Translations under genes and position numbers: made by a program
Shown: piece after piece, positions 1 to 7,986 of the stretch
Position numbering within the stretch: the stretch's first letter is position 1
Layout of the letters: every line of letters begins with the position of its first letter
IMG/VR virus record: IMGVR_UViG_3300042923_001810
Coordinates: 1-45,460 of that record
DNA: 45,460 nucleotides
Source: a virus
Direction: 5' to 3' (one strand)
Notes under the pieces: model-generated
Told to the model about the DNA's origin: nothing
The model's input: the letters and a program-made list of their open reading frames with translations, nothing else
The model's database searches: none

Positions 1-1173
1 TTAATCAAATAAATCATTTAATTTTTCTGTTGCTATTACTTTTTGTTTAGGCATGACATGAGTGTATATATCCGCAGTAATTGATATATCGGAATGACCT
101 AATAATTCTGATACAGTCTTTAATGGAATATCTTTTTCAAATAGTTTAGTCGCAAACGTATGTCTTAAAGCATGAAATTTTTTATGTTCAATTCCTGCTT
201 TTATTAACAATGATTTGTAACTATTAAAAAGATTTTTGGCTCTTACTGGTTTACCATTTCCGGTTGCAAAAATAAATTTTTCATCAATATACGAGTTACC
301 TGCTTTAGCTTTTTCTTTATTTTGTTTCAGCTTTTGTTCTTCAAGTATTGGTATTAGCTTAGAGGGTATTGGTACGGTTCTTTGGCTTTTTTTAGTTTTA
401 GGAGCCTGCAAAATTATCTCATGCCTACTAGTGTCGTCGGCTTCAATTATTTTTACACGTTTAATAGTTTTTTCAACTCTCAACTCTGAATAATCTTTTG
501 CAATATTTGACCATTTTAGTGCCAGGAGCTCCCCTTGTCTTAATCCAGTGCCAAGAGCCATTAGAACAATAGGTTTTAAATTACTACCCTCCATTACTTC
601 TCTTAGCTTTTTAATCTCATCATTTGTAAAAATTTGAACCTCGGTATCTTCATCAAAGTTTTTTTCATTTTCTCCTGGTATAATTATTTTTTTACCTGCG
701 CAAGGATTTTTCAAAAGATATCCCTCATCAACGGCATAATTTAAAAAGCTTTTTAGTAGCTTATTTAAACTTTTTATAGAATTGCTACTCTTCCCATTTT
801 TGAAAAGCTCATTATAAAATCTTTGCAATTGTAATGACTTTAAATCGCTAATTTTTGCCCCATATATTTCACTGTTTAGAAGGTAGTTCCTATAAATGCC
901 TTCATATTTTTCAAAGCTTGTAGGTTTTACTTTTACTTTTACAACTTCGAATAGCCAAGATTTCATTAATCTACCTAGTGTAGCCTCCTTAAAGTTTATG
1001 TTCAAGCCGTTTTTTAATCCATCTAAATACTCATCTTTTTTATTCTCAGCATCTTTTTTACTCTTGCCATAGAATTCTTTTCTAATAAGCTTTCCGGCAC
1101 TATCTCTGCCTACGGAAGCTGTAACCCTGTAATAGTCAATTCCATTCTTTGAATAATTAGTTTTTACTGCCAT
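1..1173 (-). CDS. int: Tyrosine-family phage integrase
   Basis: Site-specific recombinase that would integrate and excise the prophage. The 390-residue protein has the usual order: an N-terminal arm-binding domain (about 1-60), a SAM-like core-binding domain (about 65-165) and a C-terminal catalytic domain. The catalytic set is visible: R212 in GTGLRQGE, H334 and R337 in HALRH, H360 in LGHS and the nucleophile Y370 in ADIYTHV. Length is normal for Tn916/phage-type integrases. It is the outermost gene on the left and is read leftward, so attL should lie just outside the window. A dyad and a possible promoter lie immediately upstream (1203-1227). Confidence 0.97.
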   Translation of the reverse strand: MAVKTNYSKNGIDYYRVTASVGRDSAGKLIRKEFYGKSKKDAENKKDEYLDGLKNGLNINFKEATLGRLMKSWLFEVVKVKVKPTSFEKYEGIYRNYLLNSEIYGAKISDLKSLQLQRFYNELFKNGKSSNSIKSLNKLLKSFLNYAVDEGYLLKNPCAGKKIIIPGENEKNFDEDTEVQIFTNDEIKKLREVMEGSNLKPIVLMALGTGLRQGELLALKWSNIAKDYSELRVEKTIKRVKIIEADDTSRHEIILQAPKTKKSQRTVPIPSKLIPILEEQKLKQNKEKAKAGNSYIDEKFIFATGNGKPVRAKNLFNSYKSLLIKAGIEHKKFHALRHTFATKLFEKDIPLKTVSELLGHSDISITADIYTHVMPKQKVIATEKLNDLFD

Positions 1174-1202
1174 TTATTATCACCTACTTATGTAAAATTT
1201 TA

Positions 1203-1227
1203 GACAGATATAAAATACATCTGTCAA
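1203..1227 (-). promoter_or_regulatory. Dyad and possible promoter of integrase
   Basis: GACAGAT (1203-1209) and ATCTGTC (1219-1225) form a perfect 7-bp inverted repeat. Read on the minus strand, TTGACA (1222-1227) could be a -35 box with TAAAAT 19 bases further on. The dyad would then occupy the spacer and the edge of the -35, as an operator would. The long spacer makes the promoter uncertain. Confidence 0.4.
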
Positions 1228-1240
1228 CTTCGTTAAGGTA

Positions 1241-1699
1241 TTAAAACATTTTTAAAACCCCGAGAGGTTCAAAATATACTATATAATTATCTAGCTCATA
1301 ATATAATCCATGCTTTTCTTTATAATGCTTGATAGTTTCTTCTAAAAATTCTTCTGTTACACCTAAGTACTCTGCTAATTCAAAATTATTTCTAGTTCCA
1401 GCATTAAAAGCATTTATTATACCTGTTATTCCTACAAGCTTTTCATAAGCCCAATTACGTGCTTTCTTTTCCTGTTTAAGGTTTCTTATATCTTCTAGAT
1501 TAGTTATGTTTCCTAAACTGGTGTAATGGTGTCCTATTTCTTCAGCAAGCACACAACAGCGCTCAGCTTCAGTTTCTATTTTAGTATCTATTGCTATAGT
1601 ACTATCAGCATACAAGCCTTTTAGATTACCACTAAACCGCATATGAATGACTTCTACACCTTTAGCTTGTATCTCGTTCTCTAGACTTTCGTATTGCAT
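1241..1699 (-). CDS. ImmA/IrrE-like metallopeptidase
   Basis: 152-residue protein of the phage ImmA type. In ICEBs1 and related elements ImmA cleaves the CI-like repressor to trigger induction. The active-site region reads LAEEIGHHYT at residues 51-60. The first histidine of the usual HExxH is replaced by glutamate (E53-E54-I-G-H57), a form I recall from many clostridial phage homologues, so activity cannot be assumed. The gene lies just downstream of the repressor (28-bp gap) in the same direction, the usual ImmR-ImmA pairing. Start ATG at 1699, preceded by AGGGGGACG on the minus strand. Confidence 0.85.
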   Translation of the reverse strand: MQYESLENEIQAKGVEVIHMRFSGNLKGLYADSTIAIDTKIETEAERCCVLAEEIGHHYTSLGNITNLEDIRNLKQEKKARNWAYEKLVGITGIINAFNAGTRNNFELAEYLGVTEEFLEETIKHYKEKHGLYYELDNYIVYFEPLGVLKMF

Positions 1700-1726
1700 T
1701 AATCGTCCCCCTATATCCCCTGGTGC

Positions 1727-2050
1727 CTATTTCTTCTTTTTAGATATTACGTATTTAATGAAGTTTTCTATATCTTCTTTATCATCTTCTGTAAATTCTT
1801 CTCCTTCAAAGTGAGCTGCTAGTGTTTCTAGTTGATTTGGCTTCTTTTCTTCTTCCCAGCCCATTAGATATGCAGGTGTAGTCTTTAATATTTCAGCTAG
1901 CTTCTCTATAGTCTCTAATTTTAAGTTCTTTATTTCTCCACTTTCATATCTCTGAACTGTAGCTTTAGAAACACCTATATGATCACCAACTTCTTGAAGC
2001 GTTAATCCTAAACCATCTCTTCTGCTTTTGATCTTTTCGCTAATTCCCAT
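1727..2050 (-). CDS. CI-like lysogeny repressor, XRE HTH
   Basis: 107-residue DNA-binding protein. Residues about 1-63 form an XRE/Cro-CI helix-turn-helix (LTLQEVGDHIGVSKATVQRYESG), followed by a short acidic C-terminus ending in KKKK. It lacks the long LexA-like peptidase domain of lambda CI, which fits inactivation by the neighbouring ImmA-like protein rather than by RecA. The minus-strand ribosome site AGGGGGC lies just before the ATG at 2050. It diverges from the Cro-like gene, the classic genetic switch arrangement. Confidence 0.9.
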   Translation of the reverse strand: MGISEKIKSRRDGLGLTLQEVGDHIGVSKATVQRYESGEIKNLKLETIEKLAEILKTTPAYLMGWEEEKKPNQLETLAAHFEGEEFTEDDKEDIENFIKYVISKKKK

Positions 2051-2081
2051 TTGAAAAGCCCCCTAAACTCATATTACCTAT

Positions 2082-2109
2082 ATTATAACATTTTTTACTT
2101 AATACGCAA
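2082..2109 (-). promoter_or_regulatory. Repressor promoter (PRM-like)
   Basis: On the minus strand TTGCGT (complement of 2104-2109) and TATAAT (complement of 2082-2087) are separated by 16 bases and point at the repressor gene. The -35 overlaps an ACGCAAC half-site that resembles the operator half-sites described at 2136-2199, suggesting autoregulation. Confidence 0.65.
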
Positions 2110-2135
2110 CAAAATAATATCAAAACAAGAAAAAA

Positions 2136-2199
2136 GTTTCGTGAAACGTGTTGACAAAGAAAAAATCGGATGATATTATTGAGTTACGGTTTACGTAAC
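2136..2199 (+). promoter_or_regulatory. Early promoter and operators of the lysis-lysogeny switch
   Basis: TTGACA (2151-2156) and TATTAT (2174-2179) with a 17-base spacer form a near-consensus sigma-A promoter reading toward the Cro-like gene. It is flanked by two dyads: GTTTCGTGAAAC at 2136-2147 just before the -35, and GTTACG-N5-CGTAAC at 2183-2199 just after the -10. Both share the half-site GTTNCG. They are the expected binding sites for the repressor and the Cro-like protein; binding is inferred. Confidence 0.75.
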
Positions 2200-2220
2200 A
2201 AACAAAGGAGGGGGGATAAC

Positions 2221-2445
2221 ATGGTAAACATAAATATGTTACGAGCACAGATGGCACTTCATGGATATACGATTGAAAAACTTGCTAAGGAAATTGGTGT
2301 ATCACCTAAAACACTGTCCACTAAGCTAAATAATTCTCCGGAAAAATTTACACAAAAAGAAATGGAGGAATTAGTTAGAACTTTAAAAATTGAAAATCCA
2401 ACAAATATTTTTTTTGCAACAAAGTTACGCGAAACGCAACAATAA
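2221..2445 (+). CDS. Cro-like HTH regulator
   Basis: 74-residue XRE-type helix-turn-helix protein (IEKLAKEIGVSPKTLSTKLN, about residues 19-38). It is the first gene of the rightward early transcript and so is the probable Cro-type antagonist of the CI-like repressor. An open frame extends upstream to 2170, but ATG 2221 is chosen because AAAGGAGGGGGG lies just ahead of it and the longer version would start inside the promoter. The last codons contain a third operator-like dyad (2424-2435). Confidence 0.82.
   Translation: MVNINMLRAQMALHGYTIEKLAKEIGVSPKTLSTKLNNSPEKFTQKEMEELVRTLKIENPTNIFFATKLRETQQ
2424..2435 (+). promoter_or_regulatory. Third operator-like dyad
   Basis: GTTACGCGAAAC at the 3' end of the Cro-like gene matches the dyad at 2136-2147 in 10 of 12 positions and is followed by another half-site-like GCAAC. 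Spacing of about 290 bases from the promoter suggests looping or control of the following excisionase-like gene. Inferred from sequence likeness only. Confidence 0.5.
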
Positions 2446-2476
2446 GAAAATAAATTAATAGAAAGGAGAAAAGCAA

Positions 2477-2728
2477 ATGAATATTACAGCAGAACAGGTA
2501 AGAGACATTATTAAAGAAGCTCTACAAGAAAATAAGCCAGAAGAGCCAAAATTAACTTTAACAATAGACGAAGCTGCTAAGTTATCAGGGATTGGAAGAA
2601 ACAAGATGATAGAGCTTACATATAAACCAGACTTTCCAGCATTTAAGGTAGGCTCTAAAACTCTAATAAATAAAGATAGGTTCATAGCTTGGTTAAATGA
2701 AATAACTGTGCAAAGACAAACGATATGA
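2477..2728 (+). CDS. Excisionase-like winged HTH protein
   Basis: 83-residue protein. A short N-terminal helix (about 1-25) is followed by a MerR/excisionase-type winged helix: LTIDEAAKLSGIGRNKMIELTYK, then FPAFKVGSKTLINKDRFIAWL. This is the pattern of phage and Tn916-type Xis and of DNA-binding domains that set recombination directionality. It has a strong ribosome site (AAAGGAG) before ATG 2477 and follows the Cro-like gene closely. It is the likely directionality partner of the integrase, though it could be a plain transcription factor. Confidence 0.75.
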   Translation: MNITAEQVRDIIKEALQENKPEEPKLTLTIDEAAKLSGIGRNKMIELTYKPDFPAFKVGSKTLINKDRFIAWLNEITVQRQTI

Positions 2729-2834
2729 GTTAATGAGGATATAAAGTGGAGAACTTAAAAATTACTTAAACCCTAAAAACCTAAACACTTCATCATCATT
2801 CCATTCTAACCACTTCTTAAGCAAATATACATAT

Positions 2835-2878
2835 CTAAAAAATCTTTAGTGCCGCAATGGCGTAGTTTAATTTTTAGG
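2835..2878. other. Hairpin in the 187-base leader before the next small gene
   Basis: CTAAAAAAT near 2835 can pair with ATTTTTAG near 2878, and inside it GCC-GCAAT-GGC forms a second short stem. On the minus strand the element ends in a T-rich run. It could be a leader structure of the 2916 gene or an early-transcript attenuator. No known riboswitch core was recognised. Confidence 0.35.
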
Positions 2879-2915
2879 ATTAGAGAACACACTATCAACA
2901 AAAGGAGTGAGCTCT

Positions 2916-3068
2916 ATGGAAAAGCGTAAGGAAATAGTTAATGGTAAGAACAGAATGATTATAACTATCAGTGCTTCAGGAGTTGATAAGGTTAAAGATG
3001 CAGTTAAGTATATCATGGGTCCAGGCTACGAGTACATAGATGATAAAAAGGATAATAAAGCAAAGTAA
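2916..3068 (+). CDS. Small phage protein, function unknown
   Basis: 50-residue basic protein (MEKRKEIVNGKNRMIITIS then a helix and a lysine-rich tail). AAAGGAG lies 9 bases ahead of ATG 2916 and its stop overlaps the ribosome site of the antirepressor gene, so it looks truly translated and coupled. The predicted shape is a beta strand, a helix (VDKVKDAVKYIM) and a charged tail. I do not recognise a family. Confidence 0.65.
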   Translation: MEKRKEIVNGKNRMIITISASGVDKVKDAVKYIMGPGYEYIDDKKDNKAK

Positions 3069-3081
3069 GGAGGAAAAAGAA

Positions 3082-3840
3082 TTGAATAATTTGCAAATTA
3101 TAGACCAAAGAGAGTTATTAGGAAAAGATTTTAAAGTTTATGGCACATTTGAAAGTCCGTTGTTTTTAGCAAAAGATGTAGCAGATTGGATTGAGCATAG
3201 TAATTCAACTGAAATGCTAAGAGGCATAGACGATACTGAAAAGCTGAACTCAACAATCCTTAGTTCAGGTCAAAACCGAGAAGTTACAATGATTACTGAA
3301 GATGGATTGTACGAAGTGTTAATGCAGAGCAGAAAGCCTATAGCTAAAGAATTTAAAAAGAAGATAAAAGGGATTCTTAAGGACATAAGAAAGCATGGTA
3401 TGTATGCCAAAGATGAATTGTTGGACAACCCTGACTTACTACTAGATGTTATAAGTAAATATAAAAAGGAAAGAGAAGAGAGGAAGCTGCTTCAAGACCA
3501 GATGGAAAAGGATAGACCTAGAGTAATTTTTGCTGAAGCTCTTGAAATATCTGATAACAGTATTCTAGTTGGAGATTTAGCAAAGATACTAAGACAGAAT
3601 AACATACAGATAGGTCAAAATAGGATGTTTGAAGATTTAAGGAAGGATGGATATTTAATCAGTAGAAAAAGTGAGAGCTATAATATGCCGACACAAAAGT
3701 CCATGGATATGGGACTGTTTGAAATTAAGGTTAGAACAATCAATAATCCTGATGGCAGCGTAAGAACAACCAAGACACCTAAAGTTACAGCAAAAGGGCA
3801 AATCTACTTTGTTAATAGATACAAGAAGGAGGCAGTTTAA
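3082..3840 (+). CDS. Phage antirepressor (Bro-N plus KilA-C/ANT domains)
   Basis: 252-residue antirepressor that in related phages counteracts the lysogeny repressor. The N-terminal Bro-N domain (about 1-100) carries the typical FLAKDVADWIEHSN and ITEDGLYEVLMQSRKPIAKEFKKKI segments. The C-terminal ANT domain (about 145-250) has SILVGDLAKILRQN and a final GQIYFVNRY. The start is TTG 3082, because AAGGAGG at 3067-3073 sits 8 bases before it. The open frame from ATG 3040 would overlap the preceding gene and lacks a ribosome site. Confidence 0.93.
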   Translation: MNNLQIIDQRELLGKDFKVYGTFESPLFLAKDVADWIEHSNSTEMLRGIDDTEKLNSTILSSGQNREVTMITEDGLYEVLMQSRKPIAKEFKKKIKGILKDIRKHGMYAKDELLDNPDLLLDVISKYKKEREERKLLQDQMEKDRPRVIFAEALEISDNSILVGDLAKILRQNNIQIGQNRMFEDLRKDGYLISRKSESYNMPTQKSMDMGLFEIKVRTINNPDGSVRTTKTPKVTAKGQIYFVNRYKKEAV

Positions 3841-3843
3841 ACG

Positions 3844-3963
3844 ATGGACAAGCTTAAAGAAGAACTATATCAGCATATAGAACTTTATGGTTTACAGGAT
3901 CCAAGAACAGTAGCTAAGAGCCAGGAGTTAGATGTAGAAATAGTCAAAGTTATGATGAATTAA
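3844..3963 (+). CDS. Spo0E-like aspartyl-phosphate phosphatase
   Basis: 39-residue protein of the Spo0E family. Family members remove phosphate from Spo0A~P and thereby hold back sporulation. The two-helix hairpin is clear: LKEELYQHIELYG, then the signature S26-Q-E-L-D30 (the SQELD motif that contacts the response regulator), then VEIVKVMMN. Length is slightly below the usual 45-85. ATG 3844 follows the antirepressor stop by 3 bases, with GGAGGCAG inside the antirepressor end as ribosome site. Family assignment rests on the SQELD motif and helix spacing. A role in blocking sporulation of the lysogen is inference. Confidence 0.78.
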   Translation: MDKLKEELYQHIELYGLQDPRTVAKSQELDVEIVKVMMN

Positions 3964-3977
3964 TGGGAGAGAGAAGC

Positions 3978-4130
3978 TTGAAACGCGGCAAAAAGCTAAC
4001 ACCGGAAGAAGAGAGGTTTTTGAGTAGGCAAGGATTAAATCCTAATAACTTTCTGTTTACAAGAAAGATGGCTGATTTCTACGAGTTTTACAAAATTGAT
4101 ACTGCAAAGCTAATAACAATAAGGAGATAG
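3978..4130 (+). CDS. DUF6906-like small protein
   Basis: 50-residue protein starting at TTG 3978 with GGGAGAGAG upstream. The sequence pattern KRGKKLTPEEERFLSRQGLN then NNFLFTRKM resembles the small phage and host family that I recall as DUF6906 (basic start, LT..E..FL...GLNP.N.L). Function of that family is unknown. It sits in the early operon between the Spo0E-like gene and another small gene with short gaps. Confidence 0.65.
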   Translation: MKRGKKLTPEEERFLSRQGLNPNNFLFTRKMADFYEFYKIDTAKLITIRR

Positions 4131-4140
4131 GAGGGTAAGT

Positions 4141-4251
4141 ATGCCTATACAATATCTAAACTTATATAAATTTTGCTGTATAGCAATGGGAGTTGAGGGA
4201 AGCTTTGAAGGACTTAATAAGTTTTACAGAAAGCATAAAGGAAAGCTTTAA
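4141..4251 (+). CDS. Very small ORF of unknown function
   Basis: 36 codons from ATG 4141, preceded by TAGGAGGG with good spacing, so initiation here is likely. The product (MPIQYLNLYKFCCIAMG, then a basic C-terminus) has no recognisable domain. Its second half overlaps another open frame (4205-4372) that looks more protein-like. This ORF may therefore be a short translated leader, or the two frames may be one gene broken by a frameshift. Confidence 0.4.
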   Translation: MPIQYLNLYKFCCIAMGVEGSFEGLNKFYRKHKGKL

Positions 4252-4372
4252 TTTAGACGGTACAGAGATATATGGAGAAGATGGACAAACTATTGCGGAC
4301 GTAGCAGAGCTAGGCACAATAGAAATTTTGGAAATTTTAGATATAAAAAAAGAGTTGCCTAAGCAACCATAA
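4205..4372 (+). CDS. Small acidic protein, possibly translationally coupled
   Basis: Open frame to a stop at 4370-4372, with possible TTG starts at 4193 or 4205 (GAGGGA lies a few bases before 4205). The product (helix DLISFTESIKESFNL, then DGTEIYGEDGQTIADVAELG and an acidic helix) has amphipathic, compositionally normal coding character. It overlaps the preceding ORF in another frame. The weak initiation site keeps confidence low. Confidence 0.4.
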   Translation: MKDLISFTESIKESFNLDGTEIYGEDGQTIADVAELGTIEILEILDIKKELPKQP

Positions 4373-4413
4373 ATAAAAATTCGTAATTCAATTGTATATT
4401 AGGAGGATGGAAA

Positions 4414-6360
4414 ATGTCAAAGAATATTATTTTAAAGAGTTTAAAGCTTAAGAACTTCAAAGGCGTAAAAGCCTTAACAATAGATTTTTCAAAGATTACT
4501 AACATCTTTGGAGAGAACGCAACAGGAAAGACAACATTATTCGATGCTGCGACATGGATGCTATTTGATAAAGATAGCCAAGATAGGACCACATTTGAAA
4601 TTAAGACCCTAGATATCAATAACAATGTGCTCCACGGATTAGATCATGAGGTCACTGGTGTATTAAGTGTAGATGGTAGAGATATAACTCTTACTAAGAC
4701 TTATAAAGAGAAGTGGACTAAGAAACGCGGTGAAGCCGAGAGAGAGCTAACAGGACATGAAACACTTTATTACATAGACGAGGTACCTGTTAAAAAGTCG
4801 GAGTACCAAGAGAAGATAAACAGCATTATAAATGAGCAGCTCTTCAAGCTAATAAGCAATCCTTTATACTTCAGTGTAAATATGAAGTGGCAGGATAGAA
4901 GAAAAGCACTGTTAGATATTATCGGAGATATAACTGCAGAAAGGGTTATAGGCTATAAAGGCAATTTAAGAGCCATAGAAGCACTTTTGGTAGATAAGGA
5001 TATAGATACATTCAAGAAGTCTTTAGCAGCTAGGAGAAAGAAGCTGAATGATGATATTAAATCAATTCCTTATAGGATAGATGAGCTTAATAATTCTATA
5101 AAGGAAATAGATTTTGAAGCTTTAGAGCTCCAGAAGACAAGTATAGTTTCAGAAATTAGGTCAGTGGAAGATAAGATCCTTGATAGTTCTAAGGTAAATG
5201 AAGAACTTCTGAATGAAAAGAGCAACCTCTATGAAATAAAATCCAAGCTTAGAAATATTGAGTTTATAGCTAAAGAGGAAGCTCAGAAGCCTCTTCATGA
5301 ATTGAAAGTCAAACTTTATGAGCTAAATAATCAGGTCTCAAACTGCAAGATTAATATAAGAACCTTAGAAAACAAAATTGCTGATGATGAAAAGTTAGTA
5401 ACTCTTTTAGAAAATGAACTGCAAACTTTAAGAGAAGAGTACGGAAAGCTTAGTGAAGAAGAGTTAGAGATTCCAGAGGAAAGCTTCATATGTCCAACAT
5501 GTAATAGACCATTGGAGGAGCATGACGTAGAGTCTCAAAAACTTACTATGCAAGAGAACTTTAACCTTAATAAAGCTAAGAGACTTACTAACATTAACAA
5601 TCAAGGCAAGGTTAAGAAAGATAAGCTTCAGTCACATAAGAATGAAGTTATTCGAGCAACTAGGCAGCTTGAAGCGGATAGAGCATACCTTAAGTCATTC
5701 GAAGCTGGTATTGAGGATAATAACAATAAAATTAACAACTTTACCTCATCATTAAATTTTGAAGCAAATCAAGAGTATCAAGATACCCTAAAACAAGTTC
5801 AAGAGTTAGAGGCAAAGCTCCAGCAACCTTCAGGAACTATTGATCAAGTAATTGACTTAAAGGTAAAAAAGAGAAACCTAGAGCACGAGCTAGAGGACAC
5901 CAATAGGCAATTAAATTATAAAGATATGAATGTAAACACTAAGGCAAGAATCGCACAGCTCCTGGATGAAGAAAAGAAATTAGCTCAACAAATTGCAGAG
6001 CTAGAAGGTCAAGAGTTCCTCTGTGAAGAGTTTATAAAGACAAAGGTTGAACTCTTAGAAAGTGGTATAAATTCAAAGTTTAAATATGTGTCTTTCAAAT
6101 TGTTTGATACTCAGGTAAACGGTGGCTTAGTTGAAACATGTGAGGCTCTTATAAACGGAGTACCTTTCAGCAATGCCAATACAGCTTCACAGATTAATGC
6201 AGGGCTAGATATAATATCAGCTTTATCAGAGTATTACGGTGTACAAGCTCCTATCTTCATAGACAATAGGGAGTCGATTAATCAAATATTAGAAACTGGC
6301 AGCCAGGTAATTAACTTAATAGTTAGCAAAGATAAAACTTTAAGAGTGGAGGAAATATAA
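4414..6360 (+). CDS. SbcC/Rad50-like AAA ATPase
   Basis: 648-residue SMC-like ATPase. Walker A is GENATGKT at 33-40, followed by long coiled-coil arms (about 200-345 and 375-540). A Rad50-type zinc hook CPTC at 360-363 lies at the turn, and a C-terminal ATPase half ends in APIFIDNRESIN, where a Walker B acidic residue pair is partly altered (IDN). Such proteins hold DNA ends and in phages accompany RecT-type annealing recombination. The gene is directly abutted to recT (0-base gap) and preceded by AGGAGG. No separate SbcD-like nuclease was seen nearby. Confidence 0.88.
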   Translation: MSKNIILKSLKLKNFKGVKALTIDFSKITNIFGENATGKTTLFDAATWMLFDKDSQDRTTFEIKTLDINNNVLHGLDHEVTGVLSVDGRDITLTKTYKEKWTKKRGEAERELTGHETLYYIDEVPVKKSEYQEKINSIINEQLFKLISNPLYFSVNMKWQDRRKALLDIIGDITAERVIGYKGNLRAIEALLVDKDIDTFKKSLAARRKKLNDDIKSIPYRIDELNNSIKEIDFEALELQKTSIVSEIRSVEDKILDSSKVNEELLNEKSNLYEIKSKLRNIEFIAKEEAQKPLHELKVKLYELNNQVSNCKINIRTLENKIADDEKLVTLLENELQTLREEYGKLSEEELEIPEESFICPTCNRPLEEHDVESQKLTMQENFNLNKAKRLTNINNQGKVKKDKLQSHKNEVIRATRQLEADRAYLKSFEAGIEDNNNKINNFTSSLNFEANQEYQDTLKQVQELEAKLQQPSGTIDQVIDLKVKKRNLEHELEDTNRQLNYKDMNVNTKARIAQLLDEEKKLAQQIAELEGQEFLCEEFIKTKVELLESGINSKFKYVSFKLFDTQVNGGLVETCEALINGVPFSNANTASQINAGLDIISALSEYYGVQAPIFIDNRESINQILETGSQVINLIVSKDKTLRVEEI

Positions 6361-7263
6361 ATGAGTGAAAATAAAGCAGTAGCAACAACCCAACAGGAGA
6401 GAAATATAACAGATGGTGTACTTTCAAGAGTTCAACAATTAAGTGCTAAAGGTGATTTAGTTATTCCTAAAAATTATAGTGCTGAAAATGCTCTTAAATC
6501 AGCATGGTTAATCCTTCAAGGTGTACAAGATAAAAACTCTAAGCCAGCCTTAGAAGTATGCACTAAGGACAGCATAGCCAATACTTTAATGGATATGGTT
6601 GTACAAGGCCTAAATCCAGTAAAGAAGCAATGCTATTTCGTAGTATACGGCACTAAATTAACTCTAATGAGAAGTTACATGGGTACCGCTGCAGTAACCA
6701 AGAGATTAAAGGGTATTAAGGAAGTTTACGCCAACATAATCTATGAAAATGATGACTTTGAGTTTGAGTTGGACTTGGAAACAGGACTTAAGAAGATAAC
6801 TAAACATAAACAGTGTTTTGAGAATATAGACCTAGCTAAGATAAAGGGCGCTTATGCAGTTGTAGTTAAAGATGATGGTAAAAATTATATTGAAGTAATG
6901 AATTTCAATCAAATAAAAATGGCGTGGAGTAAATCAAAAACAGGTGGACAAGTTCATAAGGATTTTGCTGAAGAGATGGCTAAGAAGTCAGTTATAAATA
7001 GAGCTTGTAAGATGGTTATTAATACTTCCGATGATTCAGATTTGCTGCTTGAAACATTTGATAGAACAGATGATGAAAAAACTTATGAGGAAAGAGACTT
7101 AGTTAACAACGTGGAATATGAAGTTAAGGAAGAGATTAAGGAAAAAGCAAACTCCAAGGTTGTGGACATAGAAGCTCCTGCAGGTAAGGTAATTGATGTT
7201 GAGACAACTCCTGTTATTAACCCTAAGGCTCAGCAGACAACTGTAGGAGGTCCTGACTTTTAA
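6361..7263 (+). CDS. recT: RecT single-strand annealing protein
   Basis: 300-residue RecT-family recombinase. It would coat single-stranded DNA and anneal homologous strands during phage recombination. Family features include the N-terminal ALKSAWLILQGVQD region, SIANTLMDMVVQGLNPVKKQCYFVVYG and the central LMRSYMGTAAVTKR. The C-terminal FAEEMAKKSVINRACKMVIN segment is followed by a variable acidic tail that may recruit partners. It lies between the SbcC-like ATPase and a metallohydrolase; its stop overlaps the next ATG by one base (TAATG). Confidence 0.93.
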   Translation: MSENKAVATTQQERNITDGVLSRVQQLSAKGDLVIPKNYSAENALKSAWLILQGVQDKNSKPALEVCTKDSIANTLMDMVVQGLNPVKKQCYFVVYGTKLTLMRSYMGTAAVTKRLKGIKEVYANIIYENDDFEFELDLETGLKKITKHKQCFENIDLAKIKGAYAVVVKDDGKNYIEVMNFNQIKMAWSKSKTGGQVHKDFAEEMAKKSVINRACKMVINTSDDSDLLLETFDRTDDEKTYEERDLVNNVEYEVKEEIKEKANSKVVDIEAPAGKVIDVETTPVINPKAQQTTVGGPDF

Positions 7264-7976
7264 TGTTACTTAAAGTATTAGGGAGTGGTAGCAGCGGAAA
7301 CTGCTACCTACTCCAAGGAGAAAAAGAAACCTTAATGCTTGAGTGTGGACTCCCCTATAAAACTATTTTGAAAGGGTTGGATTTTAATCTTAGTAATGTT
7401 ATAGGATGCCTAATCACTCATGAGCATAAGGACCATAGTAAAGCTGTAGATGAGCTAACTAGTTATGGCATTACAGCGTATGCAAGCATGTCTACTTTTG
7501 ATACTTTAGGGATAAGAGGTCATAGGATAAAAGCTATATTTGCAGAGAAAGTATTTAAATTAGGGGAATACATAATACTTCCGCTTGAGGCACAGCATGA
7601 TGCAGCTGAACCACTAAGTTTTTTAATTCAACATAAAGAGTTTGGGAAGCTTCTCTTCATTACAGATTCTTACTACTGTAAATACAAATTTAATGAGTTA
7701 GATCATATTCTCATTGAGTGCAACTACAGTATGGAAATTTTAAAGGGAAAAGACCTTCCTAAGAGCTTGAAGAGTAGAATAATTAAATCGCATTTTGAAC
7801 TAGAAAATGTGAAAGAGTTTTTAAAGTCTAATGATTTAAGCCAGGTTAAAGATATTACTCTTATACATCTATCAGATAGCAATAGTAATGCAGCACAATT
7901 TAAAGAAGAAATAGAAAAGCTAACTGGAAAGCCAGTTTATATAGCTGATAAGGGCTTAGAACTGGAATTTATATAA
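7263..7976 (+). CDS. Metallo-beta-lactamase-fold hydrolase, YycJ-like
   Basis: 237-residue hydrolase. The N-terminal strand GSGSSGNCYLL and the metal motif H53-E-H55-K-D57-H58 (ITHEHKDH) define the metallo-beta-lactamase fold. Later ligands are likely in AQHDAAEPLSF and LIHLSDSN. This subfamily resembles YycJ/WalJ and the nuclease-like hydrolases commonly encoded right after recT in Firmicute phages, where a DNA-processing role is usually suggested. Translation is coupled to recT through a one-base overlap. Confidence 0.88.
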   Translation: MLLKVLGSGSSGNCYLLQGEKETLMLECGLPYKTILKGLDFNLSNVIGCLITHEHKDHSKAVDELTSYGITAYASMSTFDTLGIRGHRIKAIFAEKVFKLGEYIILPLEAQHDAAEPLSFLIQHKEFGKLLFITDSYYCKYKFNELDHILIECNYSMEILKGKDLPKSLKSRIIKSHFELENVKEFLKSNDLSQVKDITLIHLSDSNSNAAQFKEEIEKLTGKPVYIADKGLELEFI

Positions 7977-7986
7977 GAAGGAAGCC

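Noticed and set aside
1-60. attL core at the left edge
   Set aside because: The window begins at the integrase stop codon and no matching short repeat was found near the right end, so attachment sites cannot be placed.
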